Shown in pieces: positions 44,777 through 54,892 of a DNA stretch of 64,000 bases (its first letter is position 1; each line of letters begins with the position of its first letter). Where the stretch lies: positions 32,483 through 96,482 of the forward strand of contig JBNGIQ010008555.1 of the NCBI GenBank assembly GCA_049999765.1, read 5' to 3'. The position numbers were made by a program, and so were the translations under genes. Source of the stretch: Phaeoceros laevis. Lineage: Eukaryota > Anthocerotophyta > Anthocerotopsida > Notothyladales. The notes under the pieces are model-generated. The model was not told where the DNA came from. It did no database searches and saw nothing but the letters and a program-made list of their open reading frames with translations.

Positions 44777-44964
44777 AAAACTTGTTGAGCGCCTTCGCCG
44801 AAAACCTACAATTCAAGTTACATTTTCAGCTTTAATGATCTAATTTGTTATCGACTCCTTGGCCCTTCAGGATTTTCGCTCCGAAGGACAATCTACAAGG
44901 TTCCAATATAGTAAGTACCACATGCGTTAGAAACGCAGCAAACAGAGGAAGCTTTGGAAGAGGT

Positions 44965-45100
44965 CCCTGGACGGGGGCTCCCGGTTGTCGCTTACAATCC
45001 CTGGACGGGGGCTCCCGGCTGTCGCTTACAATCCCTGGACGGGGGCTCCCGGCTGTCGCTTACAATCCCTGGACGGGGACTCCCGGTCGCCGGTTGAAAA
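44965..45100 (+). repeat. 34-bp tandem repeat, four units
   Basis: Units start at 44965, 44999, 45033 and 45067 with CCCTGGACGGGG. The fourth diverges into a SINE-like sequence. Spacing is exactly 34 bp. Confidence 0.9.
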
Positions 45101-45172
45101 ACCTCACGGGGTGTTCAATTCCCATGTGGAGTTGGCTAAACACCATAATCTACCTACTACTACTACTTTGAA
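45067..45172 (+). repeat. SINE-like repeat, copy A
   Basis: About 105 bp shared with copy B at 55846. It contains CTCCCGGTCGCCGGT, then about 35 bp later GTGTTCAATTCCCAT, which resembles a pol III B box, and ends in a (TAC)n tail. Head, B box and simple-repeat tail suggest a tRNA-related SINE. Confidence 0.5.
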
Positions 45173-45604
45173 ACTAAGCGAATATGCGAATTTCTGCGAA
45201 TATCGAACGTCGAAACATGTATCAAACGTTTTTCCTCAACTGATGCGAGGTTCCTGCCTGGCAAGGCTGGGCCAATAAAATGAAATATGCAACTCCTATC
45301 AATGGATTGGTTCAATTTGGTTGGGGAACTTGGGACAATGGGGCTCCACTGGCAGTTGTAGCCCAAGTCCCACCCAATTGACCCCAACATCTTCAGAAAG
45401 CGAGAGAGTACATGGCCAAGCGTGGACATAGCACCTGCGGCAAAAGGTCGTTAACTGAGGTGCAGAGACGAGCCCATGCTCGGGAAATCTTGGGACAGGA
45501 CACAACTTAAGTGTCGACGAAGCTTTCTCTGTCTGTGATTGCTCGCGCCCTGCGAAGTCGTTCAACTTGGTTGTCAATGCACCTCCGACAGTGGTCCCTG
45601 AACG

Positions 45605-48040
45605 ATGGCCACAGCGAAAGCTGAAGCTTCTTTTCTTCTCTTTGCAGTTCATTGGCTGTCAGGCGGGACCCAACAAATTGGTGTGTGTACAGGGATTCTA
45701 CGAGGAGCTCCTGCTAACCTCATTCCAGGGAGTCGATCCCTGGCAAGCAAAGCCTTCAGGTGCAGCAGTGTAAGGAGCCCACCGCTTCCTCTTCTGAGGG
45801 ACGGGTTTTCCAGCGATGGTCGTTGCCAGGAGCAGGAGCACTTGTGGCAACAATTTTTTCTGCACCCTACCATGTGGTGGGATGACAGACGAGATAAGAA
45901 GAGCTCCCATTCCCCTGACTTCCGGCGTAAGGGGTCCGGCGAGGTGCTGTGGTTGAACAACATGTTTAAGCCAGCTTGGGTTGATGAGCAGCTCGTTTCC
46001 TTGGATATGCAGATGGGTCACGGTGCCTCTCCTTCCAAGTCGAGCTCTCCAGATAATCCTGAACCTGTAAGGCGTGCAGGTTCTGAAATGGGCTCCAGGT
46101 GCAGCAGTGTAAGGAGCCCAGCACTTCCACATCCGATGGGCCATGGTGCCTCTCCCTTCGAGTCCAGCTCTCTGGATAAGCCTGAACCTGGGAGGCGTGC
46201 AGGATCGGAAATGGGCGTCGTTACTGCTGTTACCGTGAGCACGTTATGTCAGCAGGGGAAGCTTTCTGAGGCCGTTGGAGCCCTGGAATCGCTGGCGCAG
46301 ACAAACTCTGGTGTTTCTCGGTCTCTGTTTTACACCGTGCTAAAACTGTGCACAGCTAAGAAGGATTTGGTTGTGGGGCGACGAGTTCATGATCTCACTG
46401 TCAAACTTGGGTACGAGTCGAATGCATACTTGGGGAAGCATATCTTGCGCATGTATGCAGGTGGAGGTAGGCTGCAGGAGGCCATGGATGTGTTCAAGAG
46501 GGTAGGGAAACCGGATGTCTTCATGTGGTTTTCCATAATCTCTGCACATGCTAAGCACGGAAGACCGAAGGAGGCCATACAACTCTACTGTGAGATGCGT
46601 AGGTCAGGAGTGAAGGCGGATGGTTACGTCTTTGTAGCTGCCCTTCAAGCTTGTGCGTTTGCCGCTGACTTGGAATCTGGCAGAAAAGTGCACTCTGATG
46701 TGTTGCACAGTGGCAATCCTACTAACTTGTTTGTTGGCAACTGCCTGGTTGACATGTATGCAAAATGTGGTGAACTGAAAGATGCACGCCAGGTTTTTGA
46801 CAGCATGGCCACAAAGGACGTGGTGACATGGACAGCGCTGATCGCTGGGTATGCACAGCAAGGACTCGGCCAAGAGGCGCTTGTTCTGTATGGACAAATG
46901 GAGGAGGCGGGCCTCAATTTGGCTAACTATGTTACTTTTGCTTGCCTTCTCAAGGCGTGTGCAAGCACTGGTGCCATACACATGGGCAGGCAGCTTCACT
47001 CACAGATTGTCAAAAGAGGACTGCTGGATAACGTAGTGGTGGGCACCTGCCTGGTGGACATGTATGCAAAATGTGGTGAGCTGGAAGATGCACGCCAGGT
47101 TTTCGACAACATGGACACAAAGGATGTGGTGACATGGAATGCCCTGATTGCTGGGTATGGTGCTTGTGATGAAGGTCGCAAGGCATCAGCTTGTTTTGAG
47201 GAGATGTTAGTTTCCGGTGTTCATCCTAATGATGTTACTTTTACTTGCCTTCTAGTAGCATGCAGTCATGAGGGACTGGTCCACGAAGGTCGCAAACACT
47301 TGGATTCCATGGCTGAACAGCATGGCATCAAACCTACTATTGAGCATTACACCTGCATGATTGATCTTCTTGCGCGTGCTGGCCAATTAGATGAGGCAGA
47401 GAAGATGCTATTATCATGTGAAGGCCAAAGTAATGTGGTAGGCTTGACGTCTTTATTGAATGCCTGCAAAAGTCACGGGGACATAGAGAGGGCCGTGAGG
47501 TGTTTTGAAAGCATTGTTAGGCTGGACCCTCAAAGGGCATCTGCCTATGTGCTCATGGCCAATGCTTACGCAGATGCAGGTAGGTGGACCGATGTAGACA
47601 GGATTGAAACTCAGAGAAGGGCAGCAGGAGCTAACAAGAAACCTGCAGTGGCGAGCATTGAGGTGAATAAGGAGGTACACAGATTTCTGGTGGGAGAAAG
47701 GAGAAACGATATTGCGCTTAAGGTAGAGAGCACAAATGCACGTGTGAAGCAGGAAGGAGGCCACGTACCTCACACAAAGTTGGTGCTGAAGCCACTGAGT
47801 CAGAAGGAAAAAGAAGATGTGCTTTGTGGGCATGCTGAGAAGCTAGCTCTGGCGTTTGGTCTGTTGAACACTCCGAGTGGGACACCTCTGGTGGTAACGA
47901 AGAATCTACGTATGTGCAGCGACTGCCACAGCTCCACGGAAATCATGTCAAGGCTTGAACAGAGAGACATTGTGGTAAGGGATGGGTACCGTGTGCATCG
48001 ATTCGCAGACGGGCGTTGCAGTTGTAAGGGTCGACCGTGA
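45605..48040 (+). CDS. PPR-DYW protein of the DYW:KP type, candidate U-to-C RNA editing factor
   Basis: Single-exon gene of 811 residues. The N-terminal 210 residues are non-PPR, basic and Ser-rich, a likely organelle presequence, and contain a 41-residue duplication (GHGAS.....S.D.PEP.RRAG). PLS-type PPR motifs run from about 215 to 620 (NCLVDMYAKCGELKDARQVF occurs almost identically twice). The E region is followed by KKPAVASIEVN in place of the usual EPG.SWIEV, i.e. a Lys-Pro box instead of PG. The DYW domain keeps HAEKLALAFG (His and Glu of the active site), CSDCH and the second metal site HRFADGRCSC. The protein ends GRP instead of DYW. KP box and GRP end are the marks of DYW:KP proteins, which have been linked to U-to-C editing in organelles. 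Confidence 0.92.
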   Translation: MATAKAEASFLLFAVHWLSGGTQQIGVCTGILRGAPANLIPGSRSLASKAFRCSSVRSPPLPLLRDGFSSDGRCQEQEHLWQQFFLHPTMWWDDRRDKKSSHSPDFRRKGSGEVLWLNNMFKPAWVDEQLVSLDMQMGHGASPSKSSSPDNPEPVRRAGSEMGSRCSSVRSPALPHPMGHGASPFESSSLDKPEPGRRAGSEMGVVTAVTVSTLCQQGKLSEAVGALESLAQTNSGVSRSLFYTVLKLCTAKKDLVVGRRVHDLTVKLGYESNAYLGKHILRMYAGGGRLQEAMDVFKRVGKPDVFMWFSIISAHAKHGRPKEAIQLYCEMRRSGVKADGYVFVAALQACAFAADLESGRKVHSDVLHSGNPTNLFVGNCLVDMYAKCGELKDARQVFDSMATKDVVTWTALIAGYAQQGLGQEALVLYGQMEEAGLNLANYVTFACLLKACASTGAIHMGRQLHSQIVKRGLLDNVVVGTCLVDMYAKCGELEDARQVFDNMDTKDVVTWNALIAGYGACDEGRKASACFEEMLVSGVHPNDVTFTCLLVACSHEGLVHEGRKHLDSMAEQHGIKPTIEHYTCMIDLLARAGQLDEAEKMLLSCEGQSNVVGLTSLLNACKSHGDIERAVRCFESIVRLDPQRASAYVLMANAYADAGRWTDVDRIETQRRAAGANKKPAVASIEVNKEVHRFLVGERRNDIALKVESTNARVKQEGGHVPHTKLVLKPLSQKEKEDVLCGHAEKLALAFGLLNTPSGTPLVVTKNLRMCSDCHSSTEIMSRLEQRDIVVRDGYRVHRFADGRCSCKGRP

Positions 48041-48084
48041 GAATACTGAAGATCTAGCCAGTGCTCAGGTGTGTGTGCGAGAGA

Positions 48085-48200
48085 TTGTTGTCTTTCTCTT
48101 GGGTGTAAATGTGCTTGCTTAACTCTATCCCCGTCAAACTGAGATTGTTGTCTTTCTCTTGGGGTGAATGTGCGTGCTTAACTCTATCCCACTGAGACAT
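48085..48200 (+). repeat. Imperfect tandem duplication after the PPR gene
   Basis: GAGATTGTTGTCTTTCTCTT and the next 35 bp (ending CTTAACTCTATCCC) occur twice in a row, with a few differences. It lies in the presumed 3' UTR. Confidence 0.85.
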
Positions 48201-48453
48201 GGACAGGGATAGCAGACACTGATGCACCACGTATCAGAACTCATGACCAGAATGATGAATTTCCTCCCATACTGAAAAGAAAGGGAGCTGATTGGAAGGG
48301 AGAACAGGGCCATTTTCCAGTGGATACCCGGGGATATTTGAAGAACATCTTGAATGAGGGCAGGGGCCTGTTAGGGTGAAAGAAAATTCCTGTCAAAATT
48401 TGGAGCCTGGCACTACAATCATTTGAGCTGATCGGTTTGTTTGTTCATCACAG

Positions 48454-48841
48454 CCGGAGTGGATGGCACCTGAAGTACTTTGAGATGAACAGGCGACTGA
48501 GAAGTGTGATGTGTACAGCTTTGGGGTGGTTATGTGGAGTTGGTAACTTTGCAGCAGCCTTGGAATGGACTAAGTCCGCCGCAGGTTGGTGATGGTTGTA
48601 GTGTTCCTTTTTTATTATCTGCACAGAATGCTGCATCCTGGTGCCTTAATTGTTTTCAAGCATTGTTTGACGCCCGTTTATCACAAATTTTGTCGATCTA
48701 CAAATCTGAGACCCATGGCTGGTGCAGGTTGTAGGTGCTGTTGGTTTTCAGGGTGGACGACTTCAAGTTCCCAGCAACACCTCACCGCAAGTTTGGAGTG
48801 GAGTTATGGAAACCCGGGGTGAGGTCTGTCAGTGTGGCACT
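48454..48841 (+). pseudogene. Raf-like (CTR1/EDR1-type) MAP3K fragment with retained intron
   Basis: Exon 48454-48584 follows an acceptor (TCATCACAG) and encodes PEWMAPEVL, a stop, then DEQATEKCDVYSFGVVMW, and after a one-base loss ELVTLQQPWNGLSPPQ. A donor (CAG/GTTGGT), an intron to 48727 and an exon continuing VVGAVGFQGGRLQVPSN follow. This is kinase subdomains VIII-X of plant Raf-like kinases. The TGA in place of the Arg codon after VL and the frameshift show it is dead. The retained intron excludes a processed copy. The start and end of the kinase are missing. Confidence 0.75.
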
Positions 48842-48925
48842 TGATCAAGTAGTCCTCGCATGCATTCAGCAGTCATTGTTGAGATTCGGCTTGAGCTCCA
48901 GTTGCACTAAAAGAATCGATCCCAA

Positions 48926-50500
48926 TATGCGACATCTTAGAGGATGCTCGGCTGTATTTGACAGACTTCTGGAGAGAAATGTTGTAGCATGGAATGCGAT
49001 GCTTTAGCAGCAGGGGATGGGTAAGCATACCCTTAATCTTTAAGATAATATGGAAGAGGAAGGCATCACAACTCCAGATTCTATCACATTTGTTTCCCTC
49101 CTACAAGCATGTGCCAGCGTAGGTGAAGGAGCACTAGATAAGGGGAAGCTAATCCATTGCCAGTTCAAAGAACAAGGACTAGAACAGGATATAGTACGTC
49201 GGCGGGAGCCTGGTTAACATGTATTCAAAGTGCGGTGGCTTAGGGGATGCTCGCCAGGTGTTTGACAGGCTTCCAGAGAGGGATGTTATACTATGGACTG
49301 CGATGCTTGCAGGGTTTGCCCAGGGGGGAATGGGTGAGGAAGCCCTTTAAGTGTGCAACAAGAAGGCATCACAACTCCAAATTTTGTTACATTTTTGTGC
49401 CTCCTACAGGCATGTGCCATCGTAGCAGCTCTGCCTCTGGGGAAGCAGCTCCATGGAGACATCAAGGAACAAGGGCTGCAAGCTGATCTTGCTGTGGGAG
49501 GTGGTTTAGTAAATATGTACACGAAGTGTGGGAGCATGTTTAACGAACAGCAGGTGTTTGATTCATTGCCTGAAAAGGCCATCGAGGCATGGAATGCTCT
49601 CACCAGTGGATATGCTCGTCAAGGGGACAGTGAGATTGTGTTTGACTTAGTTAACAAGATGAGACTGGAGGGCATCAAGCCTGATGGCATCACGTTCCTT
49701 TCTGTGCTTACAGTGTGTAGTCATGCGGGTAACGTGGACAAGGGCCAAAAGTACTTAAGAGGCTCTGAAGTTAGATTATGGCATCAGTCCAATTATAGAA
49801 CACTACAAATGCATGGTGGATCTTCTGGGGCGTGCAGCGTCTGGATCAGGCTCTACAGATAGCACGGAACATGCCTTTCCCGCCTGACATTGTGGTGTGG
49901 CTCACACTCTTAGGTGCTTGTCAGAAGTGGAAGAATGCTGAGATTGGTGAATGGGCTTTTGAATGTGCGGTAAGCCTGGATGGAAAAAAAGCTTCATCGT
50001 ACGTGTTGATGTCTAACATTTATGCAAGTTCTGGGATGTGGGAGGAGGCTCAGGAGATGCAGGCAAGGAGAAAGAAGTTGGGGGCTTGGAAGAAGCCAGC
50101 TCAGAGCTGGTGGCCTGACATGGGAGGTGTTGTGCACACGTTTGTGGTTCAGGTCAAGAAGCATCCTGAGAGTGAAGGCATCTACGCAATGCTGGAAAGA
50201 CTAGTCCCCGAGATGAAGAAGGCTGGCTATGCGCCGCACCTCACTCCTCGTTGTGGGACATGTCAGGTGATGAGAAGGAAGCTGAGTGGTGTGGGCACAG
50301 CGAGAAGCTAGCTATTGTATATGCACTGAACAAGACATCCGAGGGACAACCATATAAATAGTAAAAAATTGCAGGTGTGTGAAGATTGTCGGTCAGCAAC
50401 AGCTTACATGTCGCAAGTAGAAAAGCGAACCATCATTTGCAGGGATGCAAGTCGCTTCCATTTCTGCAAGGAGGGGAAATGTGCTTGTGGGCACTAATGG
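48926..50500 (+). pseudogene. PPR-DYW pseudogene
   Basis: Tandem PPR motifs occur in shifting frames: GDARQVFDRLPERDVILW, then EGITTPNFVTFLCLLQAC, NAL.SGYARQG and AWKKPAQSWWPDMGGVVHTF (E/PG-box region). It continues through WCGHSEKLAIVYALNKTSEG and VCEDCRSATAYMSQV, i.e. the HxE and CxxC sites of a DYW domain, to KCACGH. At the very end the codons read Cys-Gly-His-stop-Trp, so a DYW end has been altered. Stops at 49006-49008 and near 49350, and frameshifts near 49790, 49860 and 50260, disrupt it. It lies directly downstream of the intact DYW:KP gene on the same strand. Confidence 0.85.
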
Positions 50501-52212
50501 TATGTGTTGGCATTTCGCATTGAAGTCTGTGAGAAAAGCTGGAATCTTGAAAAAGAGCCGTGGATTCTGAGGAGAATTATACAGCGTTGAATTCCGTGGT
50601 TTGCTTCAGTCATATTAAGTCAATATTTGCTTACACTTTCTCAAGGTGCACTTTCGGACGTTGCAAGGTAGAAGGGGTGGAAGAGAGGCGTCGCAGAATT
50701 TCTGCCACCACGTAGCAGGAGCGGTGCATCATTGATCATTGCCGAGAGAGGATGACCATCTCTCTCAGGGAGTTGGGAGGTGGTTCAGGTCGAACTCCCC
50801 GTACTTCAACCAGGAGCAGCTCAGTCGTGGTTGAAAGCAGGTAAGAGTGGTCAACAGCGAGTGCAAACCCATTCAGGTGCTTCACAGTTTGCCTGTTTCG
50901 GAAATGCAGCTTGCCTGCGAGACGAAAAGCAGTCCTCATTATCACCCTAATGATTAGATCTGCATGTAGTCACGGCTCTGTGTGTTGCTACACACGCCTC
51001 CTGTCCAGTTTAGGCACCAGGCCTTGTCCCTTGTGCAACCATCGTGATAGCCGCGCGTCTATCCAAGATCATTAGGTGATGTGCCACTGTCTACAATGTT
51101 TTCCAACAACATGAGCTGCTCTATCGATTATGCGGGTCTATACAGCAAAGTTGGTCAGGCGAGTTCTGCTGCTGCAGTTTGGGCCTTGCTTCTGAAGACC
51201 ACGCTGTCTCTGCCTTGAGCTGATGATGGCAGGAGGAGCATCATGTATTGAGGCAAGGTGATGTAACTCAAACATGCCCCCGTCAAAAATGCCCGGGCAT
51301 GTTTGCCATGGCAGAGGCAGGCGCCACGCCCCAAGTGGTGCGTAATCTGCCAAAAAATGAAGCCGTGCCACATCAAAAAATAAATCCATGCCACACCAGC
51401 TAGGACTAGATTTAACTTGTACTCAAGCTGAAGTTCGAACATTTGGCCAGGATAGCTATGTTATCTATGTTATAACTGTCCATTGTCCTCTTCATGATAT
51501 GTAAAGCACACCTCTTCATCTGCTTTAGTTCTCTCAAGGATGTCACCATTAATATTGACTCGGCAATTGTCATTTGTGGTTATGCGAGCCTCGTCATTCG
51601 TTATGCTTTTCTGGTCTGAAGTTAATTGATGCAGAAAGGTCTCTAGATAACCGATGCATGCACCTGGCACCTGATTCTATGGCTCCAGCCAGCGATCTAC
51701 CAACGTAGATTCACGCCGGACATCGAGATGATGGCTCGAGCAACTTTGTCACTAGTACTGCTAACCTCTGCTGTACATTTGTGGCTTTCTCACAACCTGC
51801 AAGCATCCATTCTGTTAGAGACGTCCAAAATCCCTTCCGAACGTCCAAAATCCCTTCCGATCTCTCGGCGTTACAAGTAGTAGTCTACTACGGCTTAAAC
51901 CCTAACCACGCACCTTCTCTTCTTCCTCCCCTTCCTAATCTTGTCGGGAATCATTTGAAGTCTCTCTTAGGCCCCCTTCTTCATCGTCCCTTGAGAACCA
52001 AACTCTCTCCTTAAAAGCAGGCGTGCTTGAAGGAATTGGAGGACAATGTCGCGGCCGGACCAGTATATGTGCGTATTGGAGGAGGATGACGGCGTGGGCG
52101 GGGAGGCGGATGGACGTGGCAGAGCAGGATGGCTTGCTCCCCAAGTTGCCGGAAAAATTGGTGGAGAGGCAGCTCCTTCCAGGCCTGCTGCCCCCACCCA
52201 GCACCGCCGGAG
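50501..52212. other. Non-coding region before the second F-box gene
   Basis: No supportable gene. ACGTCCAAAATCCCTTCCGA is tandemly repeated at about 51820-51860. The stretch 52013-52212 is probably the 5' leader of the F-box gene. Confidence 0.4.
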
Positions 52213-53082
52213 ATGGATTCCAGTGTTTGGAGCAAGCTGCCCATCGAATTGCTGGAAACGCTGGTCCTGCCGATGCTGCCTGCTCCCAGCCAAGCTCGAT
52301 CCAGGGCTGTGTGCCGGAACTGGAACCGTTTGCTATTGCTGCTCAGATCCCGCGCATTGCGTGCCATCTCCCTAGGGCAGGCCCCCTGCTTTGTGTGGCC
52401 ATGGGACGGTAAACCCAGCCATCTCGGCGAGCCGCTGCAGCATCCTCCGTCTGGGCACCGCTTCCTGATCACTTCAATTGAGGTGCATCTGCCTAGCTGC
52501 TTCCAGAACTTCCAGTGTTGGCAGAACGGGCTTGTTTGGGCGCCCGTCTGTGTGGTGAACCCCGTCAACAGGACATGGACAGAGCTGCCTCATTTGCCGT
52601 TGTATTATACAGACACGCTGGTGGTGCCGGGCTCAGGCTCCAAGTTTGCTGTTATTGTGAGTGACGTGAGGCTGCGTCGTCATGATAACCCGGCAGTAGT
52701 AGCTGCTAGCCCTAACGCCTGCCGTGGTGGTGGTGACCTGTTTTGGTGCTTCGACATCAGATCCTACCACAGCGGCACTGGTGAATGGTCCAGGACCACT
52801 CTCGTGGAGTATGATCCCCTTCCAGCGGAGCATAGTATACCTCGTCTGCAGCTGCTGCGTCAGGGGTTGCTGTATGTTCTGCTGCCAAGCCATGGGGACC
52901 TGCTGATCATCAGCTTGGAGGAGAGCAGAGTTGTCAGGAGAGTAGCTGGCCTGAGAGATGCATATTATGGTGATTGCATAGGAGGGCGGTCATGGACAAC
53001 GACGTCCATGTCCACCGAGGATGATGTGCTTCTGGAGCATGAAGGGCACTCTTGGCTGTCAACAGGGAAAGATGTGGCATAA
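52213..53082 (+). CDS. F-box protein, probably cut short by a frameshift
   Basis: A frame of 289 residues from the ATG at 52213. The F-box is at the N-terminus (WSKLPIELLETLVLPMLPAP followed by SQARSRAVCRNWNRLL), so it should join an SCF ubiquitin ligase through SKP1. The middle part resembles the kelch-like F-box protein at 38296 (VCVVNPVNRTWTELPHLPLY, FAVIVSDV). The frame stops at the TAA at 53080. In another frame, directly after it, the sequence continues SIWKLAMDDDDHEGSSSRWV then QVSQF, which reads as the natural next propeller strand. One base appears lost or two gained at 53078-53082. The truncated form may still bind SKP1. Upstream in-frame Mets exist, but the ATG right before the F-box fits best. 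Confidence 0.75.
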   Translation: MDSSVWSKLPIELLETLVLPMLPAPSQARSRAVCRNWNRLLLLLRSRALRAISLGQAPCFVWPWDGKPSHLGEPLQHPPSGHRFLITSIEVHLPSCFQNFQCWQNGLVWAPVCVVNPVNRTWTELPHLPLYYTDTLVVPGSGSKFAVIVSDVRLRRHDNPAVVAASPNACRGGGDLFWCFDIRSYHSGTGEWSRTTLVEYDPLPAEHSIPRLQLLRQGLLYVLLPSHGDLLIISLEESRVVRRVAGLRDAYYGDCIGGRSWTTTSMSTEDDVLLEHEGHSWLSTGKDVA

Positions 53083-54240
53083 GTATTTGGAAGCTGGCCA
53101 TGGATGATGATGATCATGAGGGCAGCAGCAGTCGGTGGGTTCAGGTTTCACAGTTCATGTGGCAGCCTTGGCACATGCACGCTTCACAGGTGGGTAAGCC
53201 AAAATGGCCGGATCTTGTTTCAGCTGAGGTGATAGGCGTCTTTTTTTATGTTGCATTGCCGCCGCTCCTCCCGCTCTCTAGCGGCTTCTCTCACTAGGTT
53301 TGCAAGGTTCCTGGCTATGGTTTCTAGGGTTTCGGGCGCCGCCAGCACGCTTTTGCTGCCTTCCTAGCGTGCGCTCGTTCTGCAAACGCGTGCGTTGCAA
53401 CCGCCGTGACCATGCCGTTCTGGGATACCTGCTTTTTCCCCTGTTCTTCTGTGTATTTGCTCTTTTCTTTGTATTGCTGCTTTCCCTTTGGCCACCATCA
53501 ACCTTACTTTCAAGGTTTCCGATCTCCAGGTCGCTCAACAGCCTACGCTGACCACTGCTCACCCTTTTTTATGTGTCTTTTGTTCATGGCTTATGAGTCT
53601 TGTGCCCTATGTTGCTTTGATCTTGCACTTGTCTGGCGCTTTTCTGGCTCTGTAATAGATACAGACCTGGCAGCACAGATTGTCAGTCCCTACAAATTCA
53701 TACCCTTTGGTGGTGGAGTATTCAGCAAGTGTGAAACCCGGTGAGCGAGAAACCCCCCAGGGTTTGCACAAGAGGTGCTAGAGGAAGGATCATCGGTGAG
53801 GGGACAAGCCCAGGCGCCCCAAGGTCAGCGCAACCCACCAGGTTACAACCCCCCCCCCACCCAGAAGCAGAGGCACTGCCCTGCAGGGAGTTGGGGGCAG
53901 GCGGAGAGGATGAAAGCCCTTAAGCTGATAGTGCAAACCTTGCCTGGGAGGTGTGCATCGCCCCAGGAAGTCAGGATACAGAAGAAACCGATCTTTGAGG
54001 CCGACCTACCCAACTTCTGTGGGGATGATTGGCACGAGCCACACCTCTTAGTTCTAGCTACTGGATCACCTATATGAACTAGGTGTCCATAACTGCGCAA
54101 TCAGGCATCAAGACCAGCGAAACAACCTTCCTTCTCTAAAAATGCGCAAAGCCTTTCTTCATAAGTGGTCCAGAGGAAGACAAGCTCTGAGGTAGGATAA
54201 GATCATGAGGCGCGTTGGAAAAGCGGTGAAACACAGGAGG
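53083..54240. other. Downstream region of the F-box gene
   Basis: The first 70-200 bp hold the displaced C-terminal codons of the F-box protein (about 53085-53180). The rest has only short frames of no recognisable type. Confidence 0.4.
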
Positions 54241-54242
54241 TG

Positions 54243-54545
54243 TTATACGCAAGTATTAAGAGGAAAGGACATAATTTCGTGGACCTGGACTCCAAAGCTT
54301 GCTGCAGATGGGAGCGGAGGACAGAGGGAAATGCTTGCAAAACAGAAGGAAATGTTTGCAAAACTCTGTGCTGAAACATCAGCCATGAGAAGGCGTCTGC
54401 GGTGAACCCAGATGTCTCCATCTTGGGTCAGCAAGCCAGCCTTGAAGAGCATCCGATCCCTGTTCTTTTTCAGTAGTCTAGATGGCACGAAGGAAATGAA
54501 CTTGGTGTACAGGGCTCCACTGGAGCCACGACCATTTAGTAACAA
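54243..54545 (-). pseudogene. Possible cytochrome P450 fragment
   Basis: The minus-strand frame contains LLKKNRDRMLFKAGLLTQDG followed by DIWVHRRRLL. The pattern GLLT.DG..W..HRR resembles the helix-C region of P450s (W..HRR), where the Trp and Arg contact the haem propionates. Nothing like the oxygen-binding or haem-Cys motifs is found nearby, so it would be an isolated piece. Weak support. Confidence 0.3.
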
Positions 54546-54892
54546 GTGCTTGCAAGCCTATGAAGAATCCATGTGCACGGAAAAATGGAGCATACCCTTA
54601 CAATAACTTTACTCAGGCTGAGTCAGTGGTAGAACATGAGAGTTCGTCATAGGGAACAGGGGAGCAGGGCCCCCCAGCCAAGGTGCAATGTTGAACCGGT
54701 TTCTCAGTTCATCCAGTGCAGCCACTGTAGAAGCAATAGATGTACAGGGGAGGGCTCAAATTTTGTAACCCTTCAGTGTCAATTTGAGACCAATTATGCA
54801 CACTTTTGAAGACCCAAGAAGCCAGGCCTGCAAAAGAGGGGACAGACAGCAGCTCGAGTCACAACAATTGCCATCCTGAGGCTCAGTCCCTA

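Noticed and set aside
44965-45100. Regular 34-bp repeats as a CRISPR array
   Set aside because: There are no unique spacers, the units are contiguous, and the context is a plant nuclear genome.
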